Positions 7,432 to 14,873 of a stretch of DNA of 28,181 nt are shown here, piece after piece. Made by a program: the position numbers and the translations under genes. A model generated the notes under the pieces. It was given only the letters and a program-made list of their open reading frames with translations, was not told where the DNA came from and made no database searches. Source of the stretch: Candidatus Segatella intestinihominis (lineage in GTDB: Bacteria; Bacteroidota; Bacteroidia; Bacteroidales; Bacteroidaceae); NCBI GenBank assembly GCA_900548535.1, contig URLG01000033.1:1-28181 (forward strand), written 5' to 3'. The first letter of the stretch is position 1. Each line of letters starts with the position of its first letter.

Positions 7432-9306
7432 TTATTTTCCTTCCTTATCCGACTGGATGAGGGCGAGCAGGTGCTCTACGGCTACCTCCTGAGGAATGTT
7501 CTTCTCTACGCATACTTGCTTGCGATAGAGGCTTACCTTGTTAGGACCGGCACCGACATAGCCATAATCGGCATCTGCCATTTCTCCTGGACCGTTCACG
7601 ATGCAGCCCATGATGCCTATCTTCAAGCCCTTCATGCCCTTGGTGGCTTCCTTGATTTTGGCGATGGTCTCACGAAGGTCATAGAGGGTTCTGCCGCAAC
7701 CCGGACAACTGATATACTCGGTCTTGGAGGTGCGGAGACGGGCTGCCTGGAGAATGCCGAAGGCGGTTTCGTCGATGGTCTGGGCAGGGATGTCGCCATT
7801 GTTCATCAGCCAGATACCATCTGTCTGTCCATCTATCATCAAGGCTCCCATGTCGGCGGCTGCCTCTAACTGGAAGTCGCTCTTCTCATCTGCCTTGTGC
7901 TGATACATCTGGGCGAAGATAACTGGGTTCTTCACGCCGGCGTTCATCATCTCATGTACCAAGGCACGCTGGTCGCCCAAGCGGTTCTGGTGATTGCTTA
8001 CGCATACCACCACTACCTCTGGATGGCTCTTGAGGCAAGCGAGATACTCCTCGGCTGGTGTGCCAAACTGCAAGGTGAGGAACTTGATGTCTGCCTTGAT
8101 GCTGGCGATGAGCGGCATCGCCATGGCTGGGAAGATAGGATAGAGCTTGGCACCTGTGGTCTCAGGCTTCTGCTTCAAGTCCTCGTAGATGTTGTAATCC
8201 ACGATATAACTCTGGTCTGGCACAAACAGTTTTGGCTTCTTTCCACCTATATATATATAGTCGGGCTTGGCATCCTCATTATCGCAGAGGGTGCTCTCGC
8301 CATTGATGCGATTGCTTACCACCACTGGTACGTTGCTGCCACCGATATTGCCCACAGCTACAGTCTCTCTGCGGGTAGGGCGCAGCCAATCGAAGGATGG
8401 GCAGGCTTCGCCAGGAATCATCAACTGGCCTTGCTTCTTGCCGATGTAATCCACCAAGTGGCGAGCCACTGGTATCTCGGCAGCTGGCTCCTCGCTCAGG
8501 CTGACACGTACGGTATCGCCGATGCCATCAGAGAGCAAGGCTCCGATGCCTACGGCACTCTTGATTCTGCCGTCCTCACCTTCGCCAGCCTCGGTCACAC
8601 CCAAGTGCAAAGGATAGTTCATGCCTTCCTTCTCCATCTCGCTTACCAAGAGGCGCATGGAGCGAACCATCACTACGGTGTTGGATGACTTGATGCTGAT
8701 GACTACATCGTGGAAATTCTCCTTCTTGCAGATGCGCAGGAACTCCAAGCAACTCTCCACGATGCCCTCTGGCGTATCGCCATAGCGATTGCGGATGCGG
8801 TCGGAGAGCGAACCATGGTTCACGCCGATGCGGATGGCTGTATGATTCTCCTTGCAGATGTTGAGGAAAGGCACGAAGCGATCCTCTATCTTCTGGAGCT
8901 CGTGGGCATACTCCTCGTCGGTATATTCCTGCTTGATAAACTTGCGGGCAGGATCCACGTAGTTGCCTGGGTTGATGCGCACCTTCTCGCAGTAGAGGGC
9001 AGCCACATCAGCCACGTTAGGATTGAAGTGGACATCGGCTACGAGCGGAGTCTGATAGCCATCGGCACGAATGCCGGCATTGATGTTCTTCATGTTCTCA
9101 GCCTCGCGAGAACCCTGCGTGGTGAAACGTACCAACTCGCCACCAGCCTTGATGATTTCTTCGGCTTGCTTTACGCAAGCCTCGGTGTCATTGGTATTGG
9201 TAGTGGTCATCGACTGGATGCGGATAGGGTTGTCGCCACCCAGGTCGATGGCGCCGATATGCGCAACCGAAGAGGTACGTCGGGTATAATTGAATAAATC
9301 TACCAT
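7432..9306 (-). CDS. ispG: 4-hydroxy-3-methylbut-2-en-1-yl diphosphate synthase, long form
   Basis: IspG (GcpE) reduces 2-C-methyl-erythritol 2,4-cyclodiphosphate to HMBPP in the MEP isoprenoid pathway, using a [4Fe-4S] cluster, in the cytoplasm. The 624-residue length marks the long form known from Bacteroidetes, Chlamydia and plants, with an extra domain between the TIM barrel and the C-terminal Fe-S domain. The start FNYTRRTSSVAHIG and the barrel motifs GGDNPIRIQSMT and ADVHFNP are typical. Cluster ligands are visible as Cys534 and Cys537 in CPGCGRTL and Cys568 in GCIVNGPGE, with Glu575 next to them. It is the last gene of the rpoN-purE cluster, 42 bp after purE with a small hairpin between. 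Confidence 0.97.
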   Translation of the reverse strand: MVDLFNYTRRTSSVAHIGAIDLGGDNPIRIQSMTTTNTNDTEACVKQAEEIIKAGGELVRFTTQGSREAENMKNINAGIRADGYQTPLVADVHFNPNVADVAALYCEKVRINPGNYVDPARKFIKQEYTDEEYAHELQKIEDRFVPFLNICKENHTAIRIGVNHGSLSDRIRNRYGDTPEGIVESCLEFLRICKKENFHDVVISIKSSNTVVMVRSMRLLVSEMEKEGMNYPLHLGVTEAGEGEDGRIKSAVGIGALLSDGIGDTVRVSLSEEPAAEIPVARHLVDYIGKKQGQLMIPGEACPSFDWLRPTRRETVAVGNIGGSNVPVVVSNRINGESTLCDNEDAKPDYIYIGGKKPKLFVPDQSYIVDYNIYEDLKQKPETTGAKLYPIFPAMAMPLIASIKADIKFLTLQFGTPAEEYLACLKSHPEVVVVCVSNHQNRLGDQRALVHEMMNAGVKNPVIFAQMYQHKADEKSDFQLEAAADMGALMIDGQTDGIWLMNNGDIPAQTIDETAFGILQAARLRTSKTEYISCPGCGRTLYDLRETIAKIKEATKGMKGLKIGIMGCIVNGPGEMADADYGYVGAGPNKVSLYRKQVCVEKNIPQEVAVEHLLALIQSDKEGK

Positions 9307-9321
9307 ATTTGTTGATATAGA

Positions 9322-9343
9322 AAGCCCCTATAGCAAGGGGCTT
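9322..9343 (-). terminator. Small GC-rich hairpin between purE and ispG
   Basis: AAGCCCC (9322-9328) pairs with GGGGCTT (9337-9343), extended by one T-A pair. It lies after the purE stop and just before the ispG start, so it may partly terminate transcription or set the level of ispG mRNA by processing. Confidence 0.5.
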
Positions 9344-9348
9344 CCTGA

Positions 9349-9855
9349 TTAGTTACACTTATAATCGTATTTCACTTCAGCCAAGTCCTTGTTAGCCTTC
9401 TCTATCTTGGCACCTAGGCCAGCCTTCCAAGCATCCACCTTCTTAGCCACCTCCTCATCGCCAAGGGCTATCATCTCGGCAGCCAAGATGGCTGCATTCT
9501 GAGCACCATTCACACCCACAGTAGCCACAGGGATGCCAGGAGGCATCTGGATGATGCTGAGCATGGCATCAAGACCATCGAGCATGCCCTTGATAGGCAC
9601 ACCGATAACTGGCAATGGGGTAGATGCCGCAATAACACCAGGAAGGGCGGCAGCCATACCGGCAGCGGCGATGATAACCTTCACGCCACGCTCCTTAGCT
9701 CCCTTTGCGAAAGCCTCTACTGCATCGGGAGTGCGATGAGCTGAGAGGGCATTTACCTCAAAAGGAATTTGGTTGTCGTTCAACCACTTACATGCTTTTT
9801 CCATAACAGGCAGGTCACTGGTACTGCCCATGATAATGCTTACTAATGGTTTCAT
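9349..9855 (-). CDS. purE: N5-carboxyaminoimidazole ribonucleotide mutase
   Basis: PurE moves the carboxyl group of N5-CAIR to C4 of the imidazole ring in purine synthesis, as a cytoplasmic octamer. The 168-residue length and the motifs MGSTSDLPVM near the N-terminus, SAHRTPD with the catalytic His40, and the glycine-rich AAGMAAALPGV segment are those of class I PurE. No purK partner is visible in this window. The gene lies 57 bp after the PAP2-like gene and 42 bp before ispG on the same strand. No anomaly seen. Confidence 0.97.
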   Translation of the reverse strand: MKPLVSIIMGSTSDLPVMEKACKWLNDNQIPFEVNALSAHRTPDAVEAFAKGAKERGVKVIIAAAGMAAALPGVIAASTPLPVIGVPIKGMLDGLDAMLSIIQMPPGIPVATVGVNGAQNAAILAAEMIALGDEEVAKKVDAWKAGLGAKIEKANKDLAEVKYDYKCN

Positions 9856-9912
9856 GTTGTTTTGTATATTTTATAATGTTCTATATTTTAATAACGAGCT
9901 GCTGGCAATATG

Positions 9913-10521
9913 CTAGATGACGAGCAGCGCACATATCGTGCCGATGATAAATCCCATCACCACCTGGGCCAGTGAGTGTTGGCGCAGTATCATGCGCGCT
10001 GTTCCTACTGCGCCAGCTAGCAGAAACACAAGGCAGAGCCACCAAAGGGGATTGAAGGCGAAGGCGATGGAGTAAGATACCAGAGCGCCCGCCACTCCGC
10101 CGATGGCTGCCGTGTGGGTGGATATCTTCCACCACACATTGATGATGGCGCACGCCATCTGTATGACCAATGCCACCACTACGATGATGCTGATGACTCG
10201 TGGCGTGTTGTGGTATTCCATATAGAAGAAACAGCCAAAGTAGCACAGGATGGAGATGATATAAGGTACGATGCGTCGCTCCTTCTTGCCTAGCTCGCGC
10301 GATGTCCAGCCCTGCACCCTGCGATACAGGTGGATGAACAGCGAGGGCATGATGACGGTGAATAGGTATACGATGATGAGCATGGGCAACTTGTAAGCCC
10401 ATGGCAACAATGACATATAGCTAAAGATGAATAGGGCTATCAGTCCTATCAGGGGTAGATAGAACGGAGTGAACACCATACTCATGATGCGCGCTGTCAA
10501 TATAATATCTTTCTCTTTCAT
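9913..10521 (-). CDS. PAP2-like integral membrane phosphatase family protein
   Basis: This 202-residue membrane protein has about six hydrophobic segments. Motifs resembling the PAP2 phosphatase core remain: STH within KISTHTAA in place of PSGH, and a second His in RQHSLAQVVMG in place of the SRxxxxxHxxxD motif. The KxxxxxxRP motif is not obvious and the final Asp is Gln, a change also seen in other PAP2 proteins with the HxxxQ pattern. It may be a lipid or undecaprenyl-diphosphate phosphatase, or an inactive relative (inference). It sits 84 bp after rpoN, with 22-bp tandem repeats in the spacer, and ahead of purE. Confidence 0.78.
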   Translation of the reverse strand: MKEKDIILTARIMSMVFTPFYLPLIGLIALFIFSYMSLLPWAYKLPMLIIVYLFTVIMPSLFIHLYRRVQGWTSRELGKKERRIVPYIISILCYFGCFFYMEYHNTPRVISIIVVVALVIQMACAIINVWWKISTHTAAIGGVAGALVSYSIAFAFNPLWWLCLVFLLAGAVGTARMILRQHSLAQVVMGFIIGTICALLVI

Positions 10522-10550
10522 ACTCTACTAACTGTAATCTTTTATGTTAT

Positions 10551-10616
10551 CTGTCTGACCCTTATTTGTTGTCTGTCTGACCCTTATTTGTTGTCAGTCT
10601 GATCCTTATTTCCTAA
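10551..10616. repeat. 22-bp tandem repeat at the 3' end of rpoN
   Basis: Two identical 22-nt units (10551-10572 and 10573-10594, beginning CTGTCTGACCCTTATTTG) are followed by a diverged third unit at 10595-10616. The third unit covers the rpoN stop codon and last codons. The pattern suggests that the end of the gene was copied outward by slippage. Confidence 0.85.
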
Positions 10617-12141
10617 GTCGAGCCACAGGGATATTGAGTTGCTCTCTATACTTTGCCACCGTGCGTCGAGCTATCGGGAACCCTTTCTCTTTCAGCATCT
10701 TGGCTAGGGTCTCATCGCTCAGAGGCTTCTTCTTGTCCTCGTGGTCTATCAGCTCTTGCAGGGCTATCTTAATCTTGCGGGTAGACATCTCCTCGCCATC
10801 TTCTGTGGTGTAGCCATCGGTGAAGAAGAACTTCAGGGGGAAGGTGCCCCACTTGGTCTGTGCATACTTCACATTGCTCACTCTCGAGATGGTACTGATG
10901 TCTAGTCCCGTCTTGTCGGCTACATCTTTCAATATCATTGGCTTCAGGTCGGCTTCGTCGCCATCCAGGAAGAACTGGCGCTGAATGTCGATGATGGCCT
11001 TCATCGTAACGATGAGGGTGTGGCGTCGCTGCTTCACAGCCTCGATAAATCCCTGTGCCTTATCCACTTTCTCCTTGGCGTAGAGTAGGGCCTCCTTGTC
11101 TTGACGGCTCATCTTGTCCTTGCTCTTCTTGTAGGTGTCTATCATGTCGGTGAATGATGGCGAAACGGTGAGCTCGGGTATGTTGCCACGGTTGAGGCTG
11201 AAGGTGATGGTGCCATCATCGTTGGTGTCCACGATGAAGTCGGGTGTTATCTGCTGCATGTTTCTGCCTTCTGTCTCGCCCATGGATGCACCTGGCTTGG
11301 GATTGAGCTTGCATATCTCTTCTTGCAGGGTGGCAAGCTGGGTATCGTTGAGTTCCAATCCGGCTTGTATCTTGTCCCAGTGCTTCTTGGTGAACTCCTC
11401 GAAGTAGTCGGTAAATACCTCTTCCATCGTCTTGTGGAGAACGCCTCGTGGCAATCTCTTGACTTGCAGCAGGAGACATTCCTGAAGACTTCTGCCGCCC
11501 ACGCCGGCTGGGTCGAAGGTTTGGAGGATATGGAGTACGTGCTCCACTTCCTTTTCCGTAACGTCTATGTTATGGTAGATGGCCAGCTCGTCGCAGATGC
11601 TGTCCAGGTTCTTGCGCAGCAGACCGTCATCATCGAGCGAACCGATGAGGTATTCCATCACTTCTTTCTCCTTGTCGCTGAGCACTTGCATGTCCATCTG
11701 CTCCTTGAGCTTGTCGTAGAAGGATGTGGAGTCGCCATACACCATTTCCTCATAGTCGGCATTGTCTTGATTATTGTATCTGTCTGTATTATAATCAGGC
11801 ATTTGGTCGTCTTGTCCTATGCTTTCCAGTGCTTGGTCTAGCTCATCTTTTCTCTCTTCTTGTTCGCTTTGTGCCTCGTAGGCATCTTCGTCGTTGCTGT
11901 CTTCATTGCCACCATCGGCGTTGTCATTGTCCATTGGCGAGTCTCCGTCGTAGCTCTCGTTGAGCATATCGTCTGGATTCTCACTCTCCAGAGCTGGGTT
12001 GTCGTCCAGTTCGGCATTGATGCTCTCTTCCAGTTCGGTGAGAGGCATCTCCAATAGCTTCACCTGCAGCATTTGCTGGGCGGAGAGCTTTTGGAGCTGT
12101 TGTAGCTTCTGTGCCTGTGTCTGAATGAGTTTCTGTGCCAT
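10606..12141 (-). CDS. rpoN: RNA polymerase sigma-54 factor
   Basis: This is sigma-54, 511 residues. Region I at residues 1-50 is Gln- and Leu-rich (AQKLQQLQKLSAQQMLQ), as needed for contact with AAA+ enhancer-binding activators. Region II at about 56-130 is strongly acidic. The core-binding domain follows, and the C-terminal RpoN box ARRTVAKYRE, which reads the -24 promoter element, is intact at residues 491-500. It directs transcription that depends on ATP-driven activators (family knowledge); none is encoded in this window. It follows an unknown gene by 47 bp and precedes a PAP2-like gene. The 3' end is part of a 22-bp repeat. Confidence 0.97.
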   Translation of the reverse strand: MAQKLIQTQAQKLQQLQKLSAQQMLQVKLLEMPLTELEESINAELDDNPALESENPDDMLNESYDGDSPMDNDNADGGNEDSNDEDAYEAQSEQEERKDELDQALESIGQDDQMPDYNTDRYNNQDNADYEEMVYGDSTSFYDKLKEQMDMQVLSDKEKEVMEYLIGSLDDDGLLRKNLDSICDELAIYHNIDVTEKEVEHVLHILQTFDPAGVGGRSLQECLLLQVKRLPRGVLHKTMEEVFTDYFEEFTKKHWDKIQAGLELNDTQLATLQEEICKLNPKPGASMGETEGRNMQQITPDFIVDTNDDGTITFSLNRGNIPELTVSPSFTDMIDTYKKSKDKMSRQDKEALLYAKEKVDKAQGFIEAVKQRRHTLIVTMKAIIDIQRQFFLDGDEADLKPMILKDVADKTGLDISTISRVSNVKYAQTKWGTFPLKFFFTDGYTTEDGEEMSTRKIKIALQELIDHEDKKKPLSDETLAKMLKEKGFPIARRTVAKYREQLNIPVARLRK

Positions 12142-12188
12142 AAATTCTTTCTTTCTTTTTTTGAGTTAAGCTTTTTGTTTATGTTTTT

Positions 12189-12833
12189 TTATTTGAAATA
12201 TTCTTTGAGTTCATTGGCCAGCTGATATAGCTTGTCTGGGTTTCCGTTGCCATATCTCTGCCAGATGGTGCTGCATGCATCCAGGATAGGGCTTGCGTAG
12301 ATGTCTTCCTTGTTGAGATAAGGGTCGCAGTACTGGAATACGCGCATGGCTTCGGCTATCACCTTGGGGCTGGTGTGCAGGAGTTTGCCCAGGTCTATGA
12401 CTTCTGGGGTTTCGGGCACCATGGTGATGGGGGTGAGCTGGAAGTAGAGGTCCAGGATGATGGTGAGCTTCACCAGTGTGAGCGATGGCTCTGCATCCAG
12501 GGGCTTCCAGTCTTGCTCAAAGGTTTGCTTTACCTCTACGCCTGCATAGAAGTCCTTGGCATTGCCGCATCCATCCATCTGCTGCATCAGCTGGATGTCG
12601 CGTGACAGGCGTCGAGGGTTATTGGCATACTTATCCCATAGTCGCTTCATGTGGGGAGTGACCATTCTGAGTTTGAACATCTGCTCGTGCAGATATTCTG
12701 GCGGAATGTGTAGGCTCAGGCTCAAGTCTACCATCCCTTTCGAGTAGAGGGGCTTTACCCCCATCGGCTTCTTCTGATACAGCTGTAAGAGCAAGAGCCA
12801 GTACTCATCGTTCCAAAGAGGATGTTTTGCCAT
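12189..12833 (-). CDS. Conserved-looking protein of unknown function upstream of rpoN
   Basis: This 214-residue soluble protein begins MAKHPLWNDEYW and has no signal peptide or membrane segment. I do not recognise its family. It is rich in helix-forming and aromatic residues, and has a segment with LRMVTPHMKRLWDKY that looks helical. The frame extends upstream to 12899, but I chose the ATG at 12833 because a -7 box (TATCTTTG) lies at 12866-12859 and would place the transcript start inside the longer frame. It is the first gene of the cluster running to ispG and sits 47 bp before rpoN, so it may affect sigma-54 activity or share its expression (inference). Confidence 0.75.
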   Translation of the reverse strand: MAKHPLWNDEYWLLLLQLYQKKPMGVKPLYSKGMVDLSLSLHIPPEYLHEQMFKLRMVTPHMKRLWDKYANNPRRLSRDIQLMQQMDGCGNAKDFYAGVEVKQTFEQDWKPLDAEPSLTLVKLTIILDLYFQLTPITMVPETPEVIDLGKLLHTSPKVIAEAMRVFQYCDPYLNKEDIYASPILDACSTIWQRYGNGNPDKLYQLANELKEYFK

Positions 12834-12858
12834 ATTGTCTTGTTTTTTATATCTTCTG

Positions 12859-12866
12859 CAAAGATA
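12859..12866 (-). promoter_or_regulatory. -7 box of the rpoN-purE-ispG cluster
   Basis: Minus-strand TATCTTTG fits TAnnTTTG about 26 nt before the start codon at 12833. I do not see a convincing -33 element at normal spacing. Confidence 0.45.
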
Positions 12867-12999
12867 ATGTAAACGAGCGCAATGAAAGTTTACTTTCAAA
12901 TTGCCGAGTGCAGCTTATCTTCTGCAAAAATACGACTTTTAGTTGGTAATACAAAATAATTTGGCAGTTATTTTCACTTTAGGGTGCATAAAAAATGAA

Positions 13000-13033
13000 G
13001 TGCGCAACTCCGAATATCTTCGAAATTGCGCAC
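13000..13033 (-). terminator. Terminator after the 26-codon ORF
   Basis: GTGCGCAA (13000-13007) and TTGCGCAC (13026-13033) form the base of a hairpin, extended with two mismatches by CGAA/TTCG. It lies about 40 nt beyond the stop of the small ORF, and T-rich sequence follows on the minus strand. Confidence 0.65.
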
Positions 13034-13075
13034 CTTTAATACTTTATTCCCAAATTTTTCATAACTCTCGGAGAT

Positions 13076-13156
13076 TTACTTCTTTAAGTTTCTCTCCATC
13101 ACATAGCCCGAAGCAGTAAATGCTGCTGCCCAGGCGATCATCAGTGTTATTCCCAT
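13076..13156 (-). CDS. 26-residue membrane micro-protein
   Basis: A 27-codon frame runs from ATG at 13156 to TAA at 13076. The product starts MGITLMIAWAAAFTASGY, one hydrophobic helix, and ends in the charged tail MERNLKK, so a single-span membrane peptide is expected. Support comes from its setting. It is preceded by AAGGAAAAG as a possible ribosome site, and it starts with the first ATG after a promoter at 13468-13498. It is followed by a hairpin terminator at 13000-13033. I do not recognise a family. It may be a toxin-like, regulatory or complex-stabilising peptide (inference), or a chance frame within an RNA gene. Confidence 0.55.
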   Translation of the reverse strand: MGITLMIAWAAAFTASGYVMERNLKK

Positions 13157-13215
13157 AATACTTTTCCTTTCTACCTTAATGTTAACCTTTACCTATTGAA
13201 AAATTATCCTGTCGT

Positions 13216-13452
13216 CCTTGAATAAACAATCTTTTTAATTTACCTTACTAACTAATAACCTAAAATAAACAACTAACAATCTTAAAACCTAAAAACCTAA
13301 TAACCTTTTTTTGTCGTCCTTGAATAAACAATCTTTTTTCTTACCTTAATCTAATACCGTTAATCCTTGAATAAACAATCTTTAATTTACCTTACTAACT
13401 AATAACCTAATAAACAACTAACAATCTTAACCTAAAAACCTAATAACCTTTT
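13216..13452 (-). repeat. C-poor direct-repeat leader
   Basis: Two long direct repeats, 13216-13309 and 13365-13452, differ mainly by small two- to three-base indels. A partial third copy of the end motif CCTTGAATAAACAATCTTT lies at 13318-13336; the full copies have it at 13216 and 13365. On the transcribed minus strand only 8 of 240 bases (13201-13440) are C. No ATG occurs between the promoter and the micro-ORF. Such an RNA can hardly fold through G-C pairs. Confidence 0.8.
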
Positions 13453-13467
13453 GTCTTATTGACGATG

Positions 13468-13498
13468 CAAAGGTACGACGATTTTGGCAACTCACCAA
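13468..13498 (-). promoter_or_regulatory. Promoter of the leader/micro-ORF unit
   Basis: Minus-strand TTG at 13498-13496, a 20-nt spacer and TACCTTTG at 13475-13468 match the Bacteroidetes consensus well. Transcription would begin near 13461, giving a leader of about 305 nt before the micro-ORF. Confidence 0.65.
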
Positions 13499-13616
13499 GA
13501 CTTTCTTAGCAAAAATGCGAAAAAAGCCCTCTTTTTTGACCTAAATCAACTATATGTGTGCGCACACAAGTGCTTTATGGCAGATATTTGACTTATGTCA
13601 AGCATTTCGGGAGATG

Positions 13617-14705
13617 CTAGTTGGTGGGGCTTTTCTTGTCATATAAGAAGGCAGCTTCGCTCATGTATACGGCAATGGTCTTGAGCTTCACGTAGTCTTC
13701 CGATAGATAGATGAGACCTTGATTGCCCCATTGCTTGCCCCAGGAGTTGCGGCATACGTAGTAGCACTGCTTACCCTTCAGGAAGGTACCGATGATTTCC
13801 ATCACGTGGTCGTCGGTGGTATTGAGCTGTTCAAGCTCTTTCTGGCGTGAGGCTTGGGTCACGGGGCGCTCCTTGGGCTGTACGTCTACGTAGCATCGAT
13901 GGGCGTTTCTGAATCCTGGCTCGCTGATGTCTCCTTCCCAACATACGGGGTGACCATGCTCCACTGCCTTTTGGATATGGAGCATCAACTCCTGAAGGGG
14001 CAGGTTGAGAAATTCATCGTGCATCACATTGTCGGGTACTTCCAGGGCAAAGTATTCCCGATAGGGGTGATGCGTGAAGCTGGTGAGCGATACATATTCC
14101 TCGGGATAGCATACGCTGTGGGCAAACTCTAGTGGAGTGTATTCTGCGCCGAGCATGTGTACTTGCTTGGCGGGCATATAGCCTATCTCTTTGTCGAAGA
14201 GGTCATCGAGTTGCAGTTTGAGTTTGTCGATGCCTGTTCTTTTGCTAATAGCTCCATCGCAAATTTGCTCCACTTTCCGGCACAATACCTTGTAGTTGAT
14301 GTGCTCTGGGTCCTCGTAGCTGTCGTATGGCTGGGCGCCATACTTATCTATATAGTGTATCAGCATGGAGCCCATGCCTCTCATGCTGATGTCTTTCTTG
14401 CCGCCAGAGAAGTAATACTCCAGTGCTTTCTCGTGGAGCATCATGCGGGCTATGTAGGCAGTGGATAGATTCACAGAGTCGCCTTTCATGATGTGTTCGC
14501 TCTCTATGGTGCCCAGCATGGCGTATGCCCAGCACATTTCGCTCTCGCCTTGGTCCTTGACGGGAGTGGTGCTGATGAGTTTGACAGACGCTGGCAGGTT
14601 GTCTTTGCCTTCGTCGGTGGCTGTGGCATTGCTGGGCTGGCTCTTATAGTGGCAGCTAGCCAGCATGCCTGCCATGAGGATAATCGTGACGATTTGCTGT
14701 TTCAT
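13617..14705 (-). CDS. C1-family (papain/bleomycin-hydrolase-like) lipoprotein peptidase
   Basis: This 362-residue lipoprotein has a lipobox MLASC with the acylated Cys18, so it should be anchored in the outer or inner membrane. The mature part is a cysteine peptidase of the C1 class resembling bleomycin hydrolase. The oxyanion Gln is in KDQGESEMCWA, the nucleophile is Cys58, the general base His300 lies in TDDHVMEIIG, and Asn320 is in CRNSWGKQWG. The catalytic set is complete, so an active aminopeptidase or endopeptidase is likely. It is monocistronic, with a -7 box TAACTTTG at 14742-14735. Substrate unknown. Confidence 0.92.
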   Translation of the reverse strand: MKQQIVTIILMAGMLASCHYKSQPSNATATDEGKDNLPASVKLISTTPVKDQGESEMCWAYAMLGTIESEHIMKGDSVNLSTAYIARMMLHEKALEYYFSGGKKDISMRGMGSMLIHYIDKYGAQPYDSYEDPEHINYKVLCRKVEQICDGAISKRTGIDKLKLQLDDLFDKEIGYMPAKQVHMLGAEYTPLEFAHSVCYPEEYVSLTSFTHHPYREYFALEVPDNVMHDEFLNLPLQELMLHIQKAVEHGHPVCWEGDISEPGFRNAHRCYVDVQPKERPVTQASRQKELEQLNTTDDHVMEIIGTFLKGKQCYYVCRNSWGKQWGNQGLIYLSEDYVKLKTIAVYMSEAAFLYDKKSPTN

Positions 14706-14734
14706 ATACCTTATTATATTATATATATAGGGCG

Positions 14735-14742
14735 CAAAGTTA
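14735..14742 (-). promoter_or_regulatory. -7 box of the C1 peptidase gene
   Basis: Minus-strand TAACTTTG fits the consensus about 30 nt before the start codon at 14705. No clear -33 element is seen. Confidence 0.5.
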
Positions 14743-14840
14743 CGATTTATATTTGAGATATGGAAGGCATTGGGGGCTTTTCTTACGTTAAGATTTCATA
14801 AACACACCTATTATATATAGAGTATTTGGCAGGTTTGTAG

Positions 14841-14848
14841 TAACTTTG
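14841..14848 (+). promoter_or_regulatory. -7 box of the U32-sufE-methyltransferase unit
   Basis: TAACTTTG lies 26 nt before the start codon at 14874. TTTG at 14825-14828 is only 12 nt upstream, so the -33 element is uncertain. Confidence 0.5.
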
Positions 14849-14873
14849 CATCCAAATTTAGAAAATTGCATTC

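Noticed and set aside
7897..8688. A 263-codon plus-strand frame opposite ispG
   Set aside because: It is an antisense shadow of ispG with no family pattern.
12834..12899. N-terminal extension of the unknown protein before rpoN
   Set aside because: A TATCTTTG box at 12866-12859 would start transcription inside the extension.
13157..13467. CRISPR-like array at the repeat leader
   Set aside because: The repeats are about 90 nt long and only two full copies exist, with no regular unique spacers and no cas genes.
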